Origin: Paludibacteraceae bacterium
GTDB taxonomy: Bacteria; Bacteroidota; Bacteroidia; Bacteroidales; Paludibacteraceae
Direction of reading: 5' to 3'
DNA: 58,354 nt
NCBI GenBank assembly: GCA_017559505.1
Contig: JAFYSF010000017.1
Span: forward strand, 1-58,354
Part shown: positions 27,876 to 37,852 of the stretch, in pieces
Layout of the letters: each line of letters starts with the position of its first letter
Numbering within the stretch: position 1 is the stretch's first letter
Program-made: the position numbers and the translations under genes
The notes under the pieces: generated by a model
What the model was told of the DNA's origin: nothing
Seen by the model: the letters and a program-made list of their open reading frames with translations, nothing else
Databases searched by the model: none

Positions 27876-28874
27876 TTACATCAATTGTTTAATCAATTCT
27901 TTCATCACTGCCGATGGCGAACGACGTTGATACAATATCGTATAAACGGCATCCAAAATAGGCATATTCACCTGATATTTTTCGTTAATCTCGTGGATAC
28001 ACTTCGTGCCATAATACCCCTCAGCAATCATCTCCATCTCCATCTGAGCAGTTTTCACCGAATAGCCCTTACCAATCATAGAGCCAAACGTACGGTTACG
28101 CGAGAATTTCGAATATGCCGTAACCAACAAGTCGCCCAAATACACACTCTCTTGCACATTACGATGAAACGGATGCACAGCATTACAAAATCTATTCATC
28201 TCTTGAATTGAGTTCGACACAAGCACAGCTTGGAAGTTGTCGCCATATTTCAAACCATGACAAATACCTGCCGCAATAGCATAAACATTCTTAAGCACAG
28301 CGCCATACTCCACGCCATATATATCCTCGCTCAACGATGTGCGCAAATAATCTCCACCCACAATCGACGAAATCAAACGACCCACCTCTCTATCAAGACA
28401 AGCAATAGTCAAATACGACGTACGCTCCAACGCAATCTCCTCTGCATGACACGGACCGCTCAACGCCACAACATGCTCCTCTGGCACACCATAGAACTTG
28501 TTGAAATAATCCGAAATCACAAGATTTTCATCTGGCACAATACCCTTAATCGCCGTTACAATAATTTTACTATCAATTCTGCGACGCAATTTCTTCAAAT
28601 GCGACTTCAAAAATGGCGAAGGTGTGGCAAAAAACAAAATATCTGCCTCCGCTACTGCAACATTTATTTTACTTGTAAATTTTATTCTATCTAAATCAAA
28701 AGAAACTGCCGAAAGATACGAAGGATTATGCCCTACTCGCTTAAACTCAGCTATTTGGTCTTCACGACGCATATACCAAATAATCTCTGGCACATTCTCC
28801 ATCACTATCTTTGCTATTGCGGTGGCAAACGAACCACCTCCCATTATGGCTACTTTTGGGTAATTATTTTCCAT
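27876..28874 (-). CDS. gpsA: Glycerol-3-phosphate dehydrogenase [NAD(P)+]
   Basis: 332 residues from ATG 28874 (a TTG two codons upstream is ignored). Reduces dihydroxyacetone phosphate to sn-glycerol-3-phosphate for phospholipids. The NAD(P)-binding loop GGGSFATAIAKIV is at the N terminus; the catalytic-lysine region KNVYAIAAGICHGLKYGDN is near residue 195. A strong promoter lies 27 bases upstream. It heads the run gpsA-pgi-glycan cluster, so its product could also feed the cytidylyltransferase domain of the fusion protein (inference). Confidence 0.95.
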   Translation of the reverse strand: MENNYPKVAIMGGGSFATAIAKIVMENVPEIIWYMRREDQIAEFKRVGHNPSYLSAVSFDLDRIKFTSKINVAVAEADILFFATPSPFLKSHLKKLRRRIDSKIIVTAIKGIVPDENLVISDYFNKFYGVPEEHVVALSGPCHAEEIALERTSYLTIACLDREVGRLISSIVGGDYLRTSLSEDIYGVEYGAVLKNVYAIAAGICHGLKYGDNFQAVLVSNSIQEMNRFCNAVHPFHRNVQESVYLGDLLVTAYSKFSRNRTFGSMIGKGYSVKTAQMEMEMIAEGYYGTKCIHEINEKYQVNMPILDAVYTILYQRRSPSAVMKELIKQLM

Positions 28875-28900
28875 AATCAAAATAGTTTTTTATCAATCTA

Positions 28901-28931
28901 CAAAGATACTATTTTTTTTCAATATACACAA
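28901..28931 (-). promoter_or_regulatory. sigma-ABfr-type promoter of gpsA
   Basis: On the minus strand: TTG (28931-28929), a 20-base spacer, TATCTTTG (28908-28901). Full match to the local consensus. Confidence 0.8.
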
Positions 28932-28970
28932 ATAAATAGACACCTTAAACAAACAAAAACTTACAACATA

Positions 28971-29044
28971 CTATAAATATACTATAAACATACCATAAAT
29001 ATAGGATAAATATACCATAAACATACTATAAATATACCATAAAG
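28971..29044. repeat. 11-base tandem array (AT-rich), copy 1
   Basis: Nearly seven units of 11 bases: ctataaatata, ctataaacata, ccataaatata, ggataaatata, ccataaacata, ctataaatata, ccataaag. It lies upstream of the gpsA promoter, in the gap to the transporter gene. The same unit in the opposite orientation forms the array at 54550-54635. Confidence 0.93.
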
Positions 29045-29102
29045 CAACCTGCAAATATACTACACCCTATCTCCCAACTCCCCACACCCTCACTCCAAAC
29101 AC

Positions 29103-29132
29103 AAAAAAAGAGAAGAGCAACACGCCCTTCTC
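29103..29132 (-). terminator. Terminator of the sodium-dependent transporter gene
   Basis: Minus strand: GAGAAGGGC pairs with GCTCTTCTC (one G-T pair) and is followed by seven T residues. Confidence 0.85.
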
Positions 29133-29158
29133 CTTTATCTCTATTTCTTTCACTCTAC

Positions 29159-30508
29159 CTAAAACACCCCAAGTTGTTGCAAAAATACAACCAACAACAA
29201 CAATGGAGCTATAAATCGCAAGAAAAAATAATAAATCTTAAACAATCCCTCACTGCACTTAGTTTCTACCACCAATATATAGTGCAAATCCTCTTTTTTA
29301 TAAAACCACCCCAAAAACAACATAATCAACAACCCTCCAAGCGGAAGAATTATATAAGATGTCAAAATATCACAAATATCAAACATCGACTTTCCAAACA
29401 AAGTCAACTCGTTGCCCTCTTCAATCGGAATCAACGAATAAGAACACATACTGCACACTACCAACATAACCACCGACATCAAAACTAACGACAATTTTCT
29501 GTTCATCTTAAACTCCTCTGCCACAGTTGCAATCTGCACCTCAAGAATAGAAATAGTAGATGTCAATGCCGCCACTGCCACCAACAAGAAGAAAAATAAC
29601 GAAAAGAAATATCCCCCTGTCATCTGCGCAAATACGGTTGGCAATGTAATAAACACCAACTGAGGTCCTGCCGCAGGGTCAATACCATAAGAAAACACTG
29701 CTGGGAACACAACCAATCCGGCTAAAATAGCCACTAAAGTATCTAACGATGCAATCTGTATCGATGTTTTAGCCAAATTCGTACCTTTCTCAATATACGA
29801 CCCATAAATCATCATTGCCCCCATGCCAAGACTCAACGAGAAAAATGCTTGCCCCAAGGCAGCTATAATCACATCTGCCGTAATTTTAGAGAAATCAAAA
29901 TCGAAATAAAATTTATATCCAGCACTCGAATTAGGCAAGAATATAGAATACACACAGAGATAAACCACAATAGCAAACAGCATAGGCATCAACACTTTAC
30001 TCCATTTCTCAATGCCCTTCTCCACTCCTGCATACAACACCCCAGCAGTCAACACAATAAACGCAACTATCCACAAATAAGGTCGCCATGTATCAAAACG
30101 GAATGTATCAAAATTCTGAGTTATCACCTCGCCCGATTGTCCCACAAACTCTCCCATAACCGACTGATAAACGAACTCCAAACTCCAGCCTGCCACTACA
30201 AAATAGAATCCAAGAATAATGAACGAGCCTAAAAATCCTAATATACCGATGATACCCCAACGATTATTTCCCGTAATATTACGTAGCGCCCCAATCCCGT
30301 TACTACGACCAATATAGCCAAGCGACAACTCCGACAGCAAAGCAGGAACTCCCAAAAACAACACACACAACAAATAAACAATGATGAAAGCACCTCCACC
30401 ATTTTCACCTGCAAGATAAGGAAATTTCCATATATTCCCCAACCCAACAGCCGAACCCACAGCCGCCGCAAGCATACCAAATTTAGAACCAAATGTAGAT
30501 CTTTTCAT
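29159..30508 (-). CDS. Sodium-dependent transporter, neurotransmitter:sodium symporter (NSS/SNF) family
   Basis: 449 residues, about 12 membrane segments with the LeuT fold. TM1 carries the sodium and substrate signature GSAVGLGNIWKFPYLAGENG (residues 17-36 from this start). Would import an amino acid or similar solute with Na+. I chose ATG 30508 (MKRSTFGSKFGM), which places TM1 normally. The open frame extends 10 codons further to a TTG inside a heptamer repeat and is unlikely. Follows phoH. Substrate unknown. Confidence 0.92.
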   Translation of the reverse strand: MKRSTFGSKFGMLAAAVGSAVGLGNIWKFPYLAGENGGGAFIIVYLLCVLFLGVPALLSELSLGYIGRSNGIGALRNITGNNRWGIIGILGFLGSFIILGFYFVVAGWSLEFVYQSVMGEFVGQSGEVITQNFDTFRFDTWRPYLWIVAFIVLTAGVLYAGVEKGIEKWSKVLMPMLFAIVVYLCVYSIFLPNSSAGYKFYFDFDFSKITADVIIAALGQAFFSLSLGMGAMMIYGSYIEKGTNLAKTSIQIASLDTLVAILAGLVVFPAVFSYGIDPAAGPQLVFITLPTVFAQMTGGYFFSLFFFLLVAVAALTSTISILEVQIATVAEEFKMNRKLSLVLMSVVMLVVCSMCSYSLIPIEEGNELTLFGKSMFDICDILTSYIILPLGGLLIMLFLGWFYKKEDLHYILVVETKCSEGLFKIYYFFLRFIAPLLLLVVFLQQLGVF

Positions 30509-30520
30509 AAAACTATTATT

Positions 30521-30555
30521 ATAATCTATTATCTGCAATCTGTAATCTATTTCTT
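30521..30555. repeat. 7-base-period repeat at the phoH stop codon
   Basis: Units ataatct, attatct, gcaatct, gtaatct, atttctt. The last overlaps the phoH stop codon (minus strand), so the array abuts and enters the coding end. Confidence 0.8.
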
Positions 30556-31482
30556 ATTATATGCATCTACAATGCGTTGAACAAGTTTATGTCGCACAAT
30601 ATCTTTCTGATTGAAATGTACAAAACCAATACCTTTAACATCCTTCAAAACTTCCATAGCATCTTTAAGTCCCGATTTTTGTTGCGGTGGAAGGTCTATT
30701 TGGGTCATATCTCCAGTAATAATCATTTTCGAGCCTAACCCCATACGCGTAAGAAACATCTTAATCTGCTGAACAGATGTATTTTGCGCCTCATCAAGTA
30801 TAACAATAGCGTCGCTCAACGTGCGACCACGCATAAATGCAAGTGGTGCAATTTGTATAGTCTTATTTGTCATATACTCAGCCAATTTTGCCGGTGGAAT
30901 CATATCTTCCAACGCATCATAGAGAGGCTGAAGATAAGGGTCAATCTTGTCTTTCATATCGCCTGGCAAGAAACCCAACTTCTCCCCTGCTTCCACTGCA
31001 GGACGACTAAGTATAATCTTCTTTACTTCCTTATTTTTCAATGCTCTAACAGCAAGTGCTATAGCTGTATATGTCTTACCCGAACCTGCTGGTCCTATAG
31101 CAAACAACAAGTCGTTTTTCTTATACTCCTCAACCAACAAACGCTGATTTGCTGTGCGCGCACGCACCTCCTTGCCTCCTACTCCATGGAGTATCAAATT
31201 ATCTGTTTTTACTTCAGGTATTTCATTACCTTTTATCATCTCCAACACAGTCTCTTCTGTCAACACATTTGTTTTAACTGCCTGCATCATCAATTTATCC
31301 ACAATACAAGCAAGATTTTCAACCTCTTTCTCATCTTCGCTCGAAAGTTTAATCATACGTCCACGCGCCACAATCTTCACTTTCGGACATAAATCTTTAA
31401 TCAAACGAATATTAACATTATTAACACCATAAAACACAATGGTGTCAAGTTCTTCAAGTAGTTCTTTTACGATTTCAGTCAT
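30547..31482 (-). CDS. PhoH family ATPase
   Basis: 311 residues from ATG 31482; the frame's upstream TTG would overlap the glyA terminator. P-loop GPAGSGKTYTAIA near residue 130 and Walker B VILDEAQNTS near 225. An N-terminal KH-like region (about 1-100) precedes the ATPase domain, as in PhoH/YbeZ proteins that are linked to RNA metabolism together with YbeY. YbeY is not nearby. Likely co-transcribed with the downstream transporter gene. Confidence 0.92.
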   Translation of the reverse strand: MTEIVKELLEELDTIVFYGVNNVNIRLIKDLCPKVKIVARGRMIKLSSEDEKEVENLACIVDKLMMQAVKTNVLTEETVLEMIKGNEIPEVKTDNLILHGVGGKEVRARTANQRLLVEEYKKNDLLFAIGPAGSGKTYTAIALAVRALKNKEVKKIILSRPAVEAGEKLGFLPGDMKDKIDPYLQPLYDALEDMIPPAKLAEYMTNKTIQIAPLAFMRGRTLSDAIVILDEAQNTSVQQIKMFLTRMGLGSKMIITGDMTQIDLPPQQKSGLKDAMEVLKDVKGIGFVHFNQKDIVRHKLVQRIVDAYNKK

Positions 31483-31500
31483 AATTATATTATTAGACAA

Positions 31501-31544
31501 AAAACACGAGAAGCAAGACTTATCTGTCTCGTATCTCGTGTTTT
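31501..31544 (-). terminator. Terminator of glyA
   Basis: AAAACACGAGA (31501-31511) pairs with TCTCGTGTTTT (31534-31544); on the minus strand a T run follows (31500 downward). Its inner part also shows the 7-base period (gtctcgt, atctcgt). Confidence 0.85.
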
Positions 31545-31565
31545 ATATCTTGTTTATTTATTCAA

Positions 31566-32846
31566 TTACCACGCAAACAATGGATATTTAACCATCATTT
31601 CGTTCACTTCTTTACGAACTGCTGCGATAACAGCTTCGTCTTCAGGAGCATTGAGTACACGGTCAATAAGGTCAACAATAACAGGCATAACATCTTCTTT
31701 CACACCACGAGTTGTGATAGCAGGTGTACCAAAACGAAGACCTGAAGTTTGGAATGGGCTACGTGAATCAAATGGCACCATATTTTTGTTAGTAGTGATA
31801 TCAGCTGCAACAAGAGCTTTTTCAGCCACTTTACCTGTCAATTCAGGGAATTTAGTGCGAAGGTCAACAAGCATAGAGTGGTTATCTGTACCACCTGATA
31901 CGATTTTATAACCTTTAGCCATAAATGCTTCAGCAAGAGCTGCAGCATTTTTCTTCACTTGCATTTGATATTCTTTAAATTCTGGTTGAAGAGCTTCACC
32001 GAATGCAACAGCTTTAGCAGCAATCACATGTTCAAGTGGACCACCTTGTACACCTGGGAACACAGCTGAATCAAGCAATGCTGACATCATTTTCACTTCA
32101 CCTTTAGGAGTAGTTTTGCCCCATGGATTAGGGAAGTCTTTACCCATCAAGATGATACCACCACGTGGACCGCGGAGAGTTTTGTGAGTAGTAGAAGTTA
32201 CGATATGAGCATGTTTAACTGGGTTTTCAAGCAAACCAGCAGCGATAAGACCTGCAGGGTGAGCCATATCCACCATGAAGATAGCGCCAATTTCATCAGC
32301 TACTTTACGGATACGAGCATAATCCCATTCACGAGAATAAGCAGAAGCACCAGCAACGATAAGTTTTGGTTTATTTTCGCGAGCAACGCGTTCAAGTTGA
32401 TCATAGTCAACGCGACCATCTTCTTCTTTTACGCTATATTCGAGAGCTTTGTAGTTGATACCTGACATATTCACAGGAGAACCGTGAGAAAGGTGACCAC
32501 CATGAGAAAGGTTAAGACCAAGGAAAGTATCACCAACATTAAGAACTGCCATAAATACAGCCATATTAGCTTGAGCACCTGAGTGAGGTTGTACGTTTGC
32601 CCATTCAGCACCGAAAAGTTCTTTCAAACGGTTGATAGCGATGTTTTCTGATTGGTCAACCACTTCGCAACCACCATAGTAACGTTTGCCAGGATAACCT
32701 TCAGCATATTTGTTTGTCATTACAGAACCCATAGCTTGCATTACTTGCTCGCTAACAAAGTTTTCAGAAGCAATCAACTCAATACCTTTAAGTTGACGTT
32801 GTTTTTCTTGTTCGATTAAATCGAAAATTTGATTGTCTTTTTTCAT
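31566..32846 (-). CDS. glyA: Serine hydroxymethyltransferase
   Basis: 426 residues. PLP enzyme converting serine and tetrahydrofolate to glycine and methylene-tetrahydrofolate, the main source of one-carbon units. The Schiff-base lysine is in [15 protein letters not shown] near residue 225. [13 protein letters not shown] at the N terminus and [13 protein letters not shown] toward the C terminus are family hallmarks. Length normal. Divergent from prfA; a -7 element lies at 32909-32916. Confidence 0.98.
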   Translation of the reverse strand: MKKDNQIFDLIEQEKQRQLKGIELIASENFVSEQVMQAMGSVMTNKYAEGYPGKRYYGGCEVVDQSENIAINRLKELFGAEWANVQPHSGAQANMAVFMAVLNVGDTFLGLNLSHGGHLSHGSPVNMSGINYKALEYSVKEEDGRVDYDQLERVARENKPKLIVAGASAYSREWDYARIRKVADEIGAIFMVDMAHPAGLIAAGLLENPVKHAHIVTSTTHKTLRGPRGGIILMGKDFPNPWGKTTPKGEVKMMSALLDSAVFPGVQGGPLEHVIAAKAVAFGEALQPEFKEYQMQVKKNAAALAEAFMAKGYKIVSGGTDNHSMLVDLRTKFPELTGKVAEKALVAADITTNKNMVPFDSRSPFQTSGLRFGTPAITTRGVKEDVMPVIVDLIDRVLNAPEDEAVIAAVRKEVNEMMVKYPLFAW

Positions 32847-32908
32847 TTTAAATTAATATTTAAGGTAATATAATAAATCGATTATCAAGGTTGTAAACAA
32901 ACCAAGTG

Positions 32909-32916
32909 CAAAGATA
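32909..32916 (-). promoter_or_regulatory. -7 element of the glyA promoter
   Basis: TATCTTTG on the minus strand, 63 bases before the glyA ATG; no -33 TTG at the expected distance. Confidence 0.5.
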
Positions 32917-32986
32917 CAAAAAAAAGTCAAAATAGCATATATAAATTGATATTTTTTTACTATTACAAAATCTCGAATATTAAGAA

Positions 32987-33016
32987 TTGTAAGTTGAGAT
33001 TTTTTTTGTAACTTTG
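32987..33016 (+). promoter_or_regulatory. sigma-ABfr-type promoter of prfA
   Basis: TTG 32987-32989, a 19-base spacer, TAACTTTG 33009-33016. Confidence 0.75.
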
Positions 33017-33069
33017 CAAGTTGTCTAAAAATATTGCTATTTGCAACTAACTACCTGTTAATAAAAACA

Positions 33070-34155
33070 ATGAATAATCAACTACTCAACAGACTTGAGG
33101 GTCTAAATGCCCGTTTCGAAGAAGTTTCTACTCTGATTACCGACCCTGCGGTAATTGCCGACATGAAACGTTTTGTAAAACTCAACAAAGAATACAGCGA
33201 TTTAGAAAAAATTCTTGCTAAACGCGACGAGTATCGCCGTGTTTTAAATAATATTGAAGAGGCTAAAACAATACTAAATACAGAAAACGACCCTGACCTT
33301 CGCGAAATGGCGAAAATAGAGTTAGAAGATCTTGAGCCTCGTGTTGAACCATTGGAAGAAGAAATAAAAATATTACTCATTCCTGCTGATCCCGAAGATT
33401 CGAAAAACTGCACTGTCGAAATTCGTGGTGGTACAGGTGGCGATGAGGCTGCTATCTTTGCAGGCGACCTCTACCGTATGTACACAAAATACTGCGAACA
33501 AAAAGGTTGGCGCATTGAGGTCACTTCGCTTACCGAAGGCACTGCGGGTGGCTATAAAGAGATTATTTTCAACGTATCGGGTGATGGTGGCACTTACGGA
33601 ATCCTTAAATACGAATCTGGTGTTCACCGCGTTCAACGTGTACCTCAAACCGAAACTCAAGGTCGTGTACACACTTCAGCTGCAACAGTAGCTGTTCTTC
33701 CTGAAGCAGAAGAAGTTGACGTAGAAATCAATCCAGCTGACTTGGAATATCAAACTGCACGTTCATCTGGCGCTGGCGGACAGAATGTCAACAAGGTAGA
33801 AACTAAAGTGCAACTTACCCACAAACCTACAGGCATCATGATTCAATGTCAAGTGGCTCGCTCGCAGTTGGCTAACCGCGAAATGGCATTACAAATGTTG
33901 CGTAACAAACTTTACGACATGGCTCTTCAAGAACACCTACAAGCTATCTCTTCTCGTCGTAAAACAATGGTAAGCACAGGCGACCGCTCTGCTAAAATCC
34001 GCACATACAACTACCCTCAAGGTCGCATCACCGACCACCGCATCAACTACACAATCTACAATCTCGGAGCATTTATGGATGGCGACATACAAAACTGCAT
34101 AGACCAACTAATAGTCGCAGAAAACGCCGAACGTATGAAAGAATCTGAAATGTAA
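33070..34155 (+). CDS. prfA: Peptide chain release factor 1
   Basis: 361 residues. Recognises UAA and UAG and triggers peptide release on the ribosome. The catalytic GGQ is at residues 236-238 in [28 protein letters not shown] just before it is RF1-type, whereas RF2 has a different sequence there. The N-terminal coiled region is complete. ATG 33070 ([12 protein letters not shown]) is preferred over the upstream ATG 33034, which lies just downstream of the promoter and would add 12 unusual residues. Terminator directly after. Confidence 0.96.
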   Translation: MNNQLLNRLEGLNARFEEVSTLITDPAVIADMKRFVKLNKEYSDLEKILAKRDEYRRVLNNIEEAKTILNTENDPDLREMAKIELEDLEPRVEPLEEEIKILLIPADPEDSKNCTVEIRGGTGGDEAAIFAGDLYRMYTKYCEQKGWRIEVTSLTEGTAGGYKEIIFNVSGDGGTYGILKYESGVHRVQRVPQTETQGRVHTSAATVAVLPEAEEVDVEINPADLEYQTARSSGAGGQNVNKVETKVQLTHKPTGIMIQCQVARSQLANREMALQMLRNKLYDMALQEHLQAISSRRKTMVSTGDRSAKIRTYNYPQGRITDHRINYTIYNLGAFMDGDIQNCIDQLIVAENAERMKESEM

Positions 34156-34160
34156 AATAC

Positions 34161-34190
34161 AAAAAAATCTCCCAATCGGGAGATTTTTTT
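34161..34190. terminator. Bidirectional terminator between prfA and the esterase gene
   Basis: AAAAAAATCTCCC / GGGAGATTTTTTT around an AATC loop; convergent genes on both sides. Confidence 0.9.
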
Positions 34191-35115
34191 ATTTCAATAT
34201 AAATTGTAATGGAACATCTACACGTTCCGACCATGATTTTTCACTATGAGAATGACCTTGGAATACTCCTGTTTTCAATCGGACACCCTCTTGATAGCCA
34301 AGGAAATCGAAAAGGCGATTCATCATTTCATAAGCTGGAAGATATTGCGAATCGTATGGGCAATCTCCATTATCAAAATAGAGACGATGGTCTGTGCCAC
34401 GAGGCAAACGATCCATGAGATAATATTTCATTGCTATTGGAAAATCCTGATTATCACCTATTGCTCCAGTCCAATGCGTTGAAAGACACGCTGCATTACC
34501 AAATACTTCTGGGTATTCTGCCAAGCCATAAATAGAGATAAGTCCACCCATACTCGAACCCATTATAGATGTAAATTGACGGTCTGTAAGTGTTGAAAAG
34601 CGACTATCAATAAGAGGTTTAAGGGTTTCAACTATGAATTTCAAATATTCATCTGCTCGATATTGACCACGACACATACGGTCGATAAAATCACGCACTT
34701 CACCCGAAGGGGTCATTTCCACCACTCGTTCAGGCATAAGGTCTCCAATGCGCGTTGTATCAACACTATGAATGCCAACTACAATAGCTGCAGGCACTTT
34801 TTTCTCTTTTATAAGTTTCCCCATCACCGAATCTATTTCCCATGCTTGATGATTCCATGTCGAATTAGCATCAAAAAGATTTTGACCATCGTGCATATAA
34901 ATCACTGGATATTGTTTTAATGCAGTATAACCATCAGGGGTCCACACATCTATTTTTATAGTTTCATTCATCTCTGGAGAGAAGATATTTGCACGCCAAA
35001 GATTACCCGATGTTACCTCTAATGGCGATTGCTCAAATGGAGCTTCAGGCGTAGTTGTATTAGTACAACTTGCTAATAGTGCAATGATTGCACCAAGGAA
35101 TAGTAACTTTTTCAT
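34189..35115 (-). CDS. Lipoprotein esterase, putative esterase/enterochelin-esterase-like alpha/beta hydrolase
   Basis: 308 residues. The signal peptide ends in a lipobox-like LLASCTN (Cys16), so it is likely an outer-membrane or periplasmic lipoprotein. The nucleophile is Ser in GSSMGGLISIYGL near residue 175; VIYMHDGQNLFD gives the oxyanion region and GHSHSEKSW a candidate catalytic His. The fold matches the esterase D/Fes group that includes carbohydrate-ester hydrolases. Substrate unknown. Follows the flavin reductase gene by 15 bases. Confidence 0.87.
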   Translation of the reverse strand: MKKLLFLGAIIALLASCTNTTTPEAPFEQSPLEVTSGNLWRANIFSPEMNETIKIDVWTPDGYTALKQYPVIYMHDGQNLFDANSTWNHQAWEIDSVMGKLIKEKKVPAAIVVGIHSVDTTRIGDLMPERVVEMTPSGEVRDFIDRMCRGQYRADEYLKFIVETLKPLIDSRFSTLTDRQFTSIMGSSMGGLISIYGLAEYPEVFGNAACLSTHWTGAIGDNQDFPIAMKYYLMDRLPRGTDHRLYFDNGDCPYDSQYLPAYEMMNRLFDFLGYQEGVRLKTGVFQGHSHSEKSWSERVDVPLQFILK

Positions 35116-35130
35116 ATTGTCTATTTTTCT

Positions 35131-35712
35131 TTATTTCTTTTTATTCTTACGAACTGACCAACCAAATTTACCTATTTCTTCGCCAAGTTTGTAATAATGA
35201 CCATGAGAATAAGCAATAAGTTTGGCATCTGAGAGGCGGAACTCATCAGTTGTAGGGTCGATATAACGCTCGTCGGCTTGCACGTTCACCACATTGGCAA
35301 TAAACATATGGTGCGAGCCCAACTCTTTGATTTCTATCACTTCACACTCGATGCTTAGAGGCGATTCGAGAATAATAGGTGCTTTGACCTTTTGTGCCAT
35401 TTGTGGCGTAAGGCGCATCTCTTGGAATTTGTTGTAGTCCTTACCACTGCGAACGCCACACCAGTCAGTTGCACGAGCCATATCTTCGTTGGTTAGGTTA
35501 ATAACAAAACTCTTTGTGCGTTTGATAATGTCGTACGAATGACGTTCAGGGCGAACCGAGATATAGCACATCGCAGGATTAGTACAAATAGTACCCACCC
35601 ACGCCACTGTGAGCATATTATACTCCTCTTCCGTCTCGCCACACGAGATTAACACCGCTGGCAACGGATATATAAGCGTGCCAGGTTTCCATTGTTGTTT
35701 GTTATATTTCAT
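35131..35712 (-). CDS. Flavin reductase family protein (FMN-binding split barrel)
   Basis: 193 residues. PLPAVLISCGETEEEYNML, GTICTNPAMCYISVRPERHS and FVINLTNEDMA match the flavin reductase-like domain that binds FMN and reduces it with NAD(P)H or acts as a flavoprotein of unknown substrate. No N-terminal signal. First gene of a two-gene unit with the esterase. The physiological partner is not visible. Confidence 0.87.
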   Translation of the reverse strand: MKYNKQQWKPGTLIYPLPAVLISCGETEEEYNMLTVAWVGTICTNPAMCYISVRPERHSYDIIKRTKSFVINLTNEDMARATDWCGVRSGKDYNKFQEMRLTPQMAQKVKAPIILESPLSIECEVIEIKELGSHHMFIANVVNVQADERYIDPTTDEFRLSDAKLIAYSHGHYYKLGEEIGKFGWSVRKNKKK

Positions 35713-35754
35713 TGTCGTATTATTTTAATAAAAGTACATATTTTTTCAATCAAC

Positions 35755-35830
35755 CAAATACACACTTTCAGTGTCTATTCAACGTCCTAATTTCACCTTA
35801 CCCTCAAGCAACCTTCAAGCAACCTTCACC
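35755..35830. repeat. Dispersed intergenic repeat, copy B (inverted relative to copy A)
   Basis: Contains AATACACACTTTCAGTGT and, further on, CCCTCAAGCAACCTTCAAGCAACCTTC, written here in parts, which is the reverse complement of the TTGCTTGAAGG/TTGCTTGAGGG pair of copy A. Confidence 0.6.
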
Positions 35831-35868
35831 GAAGAAGACTGACACCCTCTCTCTGCGTACAGCACCTT

Positions 35869-37824
35869 TCACTTCCTACGTTTCTTTTTATCGAAAAATG
35901 CTTTACGTTCTTGTTCGTAATGGCGAGGAGAGTTAAATGTTGAGTGTTGAGTGTTCAGAGCTTTATCCTCTTTCACACCCACAAACAAACGCTCAGCAAT
36001 ATCAGGTCGACGGATTTTTTGCAAAAACTGCTTAATTGCACGTCGCTCTTCAGGTTTGTACCAAAAGAAGAACTGACGTTGAGCGAGTTTGTCATCCTTA
36101 GTGCGTGCCACGAACACAGGTTTCAACGTATACGGATCAAGCCCCGTATGATACATCTCTGTTGCAAGAGTCATAGGCGTTGGCGTAAAGTCTTGCACCT
36201 GTTCGAGTTGGAAGTTAAGTCGCTTAGTTTCAATAGCCAACTCTGCCATATCAATAGGTTCACAACCAGGATGGCTCGATATAAAATAAGGAATAATTTG
36301 CTGATTGAGATACTCCGACTCATTGATGCGGTCGAAAGTTTGCTTAAACTGCTTGAATAGCGCAAAACTTGGCTTACGCATCACCGAAAGCACTCTATCT
36401 GACGTATGCTCTGGGGCTACTTTGAGGCGACCACTAACATGATTTTTTATCAGTTCGCGAGCATATTCGGCATTAGTGCGATTAACCTCCTCCGAATCAG
36501 TGCGATGCATCACCACATCATAGCGCACACCACTACCAATAAAGCTCTTTTTTATACTTGGCAACGCATCAACCGCTGCATACATCTCAAGCAATGGAGC
36601 ATGGTCGGTATTCATATTTTTGCACACCGATGGGTAGGCACACGATGGGCGTTTACACTTAGCACAAAGCTCTTGATTCTTACCTCGCATCATATACATA
36701 TTGGCACTCGGTCCGCCTAAATCACTAAGATAGCCTTTGAAATCAGGGTCTGCAGCAAGAGTTTTAACCTCTTTAAGTATAGACTCCAACGAACGCGACA
36801 CCACAAATTTACCTTGATGCATTGAAATCGTACAGAAAGCGCAACCACCCCAACATCCTCGGTGAGTATTCACCGACCAACGAATCATATCAAACGCCGG
36901 AATAGTTTTACCCTTATATTTTGGATGAGGTTGACGAGTGAAAGGAAGTTCATAAACAGCATCCAACTCCTCTGTCGTCATAGGCGAATAAGGAGGTTGC
37001 ACTACCACATATTTATTGCCAACCGCTTGCACCAACACAGTCTGATTGAGTTTATTACTCTCCTCCTCTATCGTTTTGAATGTTGTGGCAGAAATTTTCT
37101 TATTCTTAGCGCACTCCTCGTGCGAAGCAAGTTCAATCACCGACTCTGCAACTCCTTTATCCAACAAATAATTGTGAATTGTGCATTGTGCATTGTACAT
37201 TGATACTAAATATCCAACTTGGCGCATATCGTGGCAATCCTCAATAGACTGACCTGCAGAAAGGCGACGCACAAGTTCGCGCATAGGCTTTTCGCCCATA
37301 CCATATATAAGTAGGTCAGCCTGAGTATCAGCAAGAATAGATTTGTGATACGAATCATCCCAATAATCGAAGTGCGAAAAGCGACGCAACGAAGCCTCGA
37401 TGCCACCAATCACAAGAGGTACATCGGGATATAATTGTTTGATTATCTTAGCATAAGTAATCGTAGCACGGTCTGGTCGCATACCCGACTTACCATCAGG
37501 TGTATAGGCATCATTCGAACGCAAACGCTTATTGGCAGTGTAGTGGTTTACCATCGAATCCATACACCCAGCCGAAATAGCAAAGAACCTACGAGGACGG
37601 CCCATCTTCATGAAATCACGATGGTCGCCACGCCAATCAGGTTGAGGCACAATAGCTACGCGCCACCCTTCCGACTCAATTACACGCCCAATAACAGCCG
37701 CCCCAAACGACGGATGATCCACGTATGCATCACCCGAAAAAAGCACCACATCCACCTCATCCCACCCGCGTATTTCGAGTTCCTTCTTCGTAGTAGGCAA
37801 AAAATCTGTGAGTTGATATTTCAT
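35869..37824 (-). CDS. YgiQ family radical SAM protein
   Basis: 651 residues. The [4Fe-4S] motif CWGGCAFC near residue 330 is the radical SAM CxxxCxxC. Before it lies the N-terminal B12-binding-like domain with GGIEASLRRFSHFDYWDDS; after it PEHTSDRVLSVMRKPS and the QDFTPTPMTLATEMYHTG region are hallmark YgiQ segments. The reaction is unknown for the family. Two parts of this frame are made of 7-base tandem repeats: 37170-37204 (encoding YNAQCTIHNY) and 35934-35961 (near the C terminus, LNTQHSTFN). Both keep the frame. Confidence 0.92.
   Translation of the reverse strand: MKYQLTDFLPTTKKELEIRGWDEVDVVLFSGDAYVDHPSFGAAVIGRVIESEGWRVAIVPQPDWRGDHRDFMKMGRPRRFFAISAGCMDSMVNHYTANKRLRSNDAYTPDGKSGMRPDRATITYAKIIKQLYPDVPLVIGGIEASLRRFSHFDYWDDSYHKSILADTQADLLIYGMGEKPMRELVRRLSAGQSIEDCHDMRQVGYLVSMYNAQCTIHNYLLDKGVAESVIELASHEECAKNKKISATTFKTIEEESNKLNQTVLVQAVGNKYVVVQPPYSPMTTEELDAVYELPFTRQPHPKYKGKTIPAFDMIRWSVNTHRGCWGGCAFCTISMHQGKFVVSRSLESILKEVKTLAADPDFKGYLSDLGGPSANMYMMRGKNQELCAKCKRPSCAYPSVCKNMNTDHAPLLEMYAAVDALPSIKKSFIGSGVRYDVVMHRTDSEEVNRTNAEYARELIKNHVSGRLKVAPEHTSDRVLSVMRKPSFALFKQFKQTFDRINESEYLNQQIIPYFISSHPGCEPIDMAELAIETKRLNFQLEQVQDFTPTPMTLATEMYHTGLDPYTLKPVFVARTKDDKLAQRQFFFWYKPEERRAIKQFLQKIRRPDIAERLFVGVKEDKALNTQHSTFNSPRHYEQERKAFFDKKKRRK
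35934..35961. repeat. 7-base tandem repeat inside the ygiQ-like gene (C-terminal end)
   Basis: Units taaatgt, tgagtgt, tgagtgt, tcagagc. Encodes low-complexity residues just before the basic tail. Confidence 0.8.
37170..37204. repeat. 7-base tandem repeat inside the ygiQ-like gene (N-terminal half)
   Basis: Five heptamers: aattgtg, aattgtg, cattgtg, cattgta, cattgat. Encodes an extra loop between QVGYLVSM and DKGVAESVIELASH. Confidence 0.9.
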
Positions 37825-37852
37825 AAATTATATTGATTAAACTCCAAATTGA

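Noticed and set aside
35712..35936. 74-codon plus-strand frame near the dispersed repeat copy B
   Set aside because: Runs through the repeat and into the end of the ygiQ-like gene on the other strand; no support as a gene.
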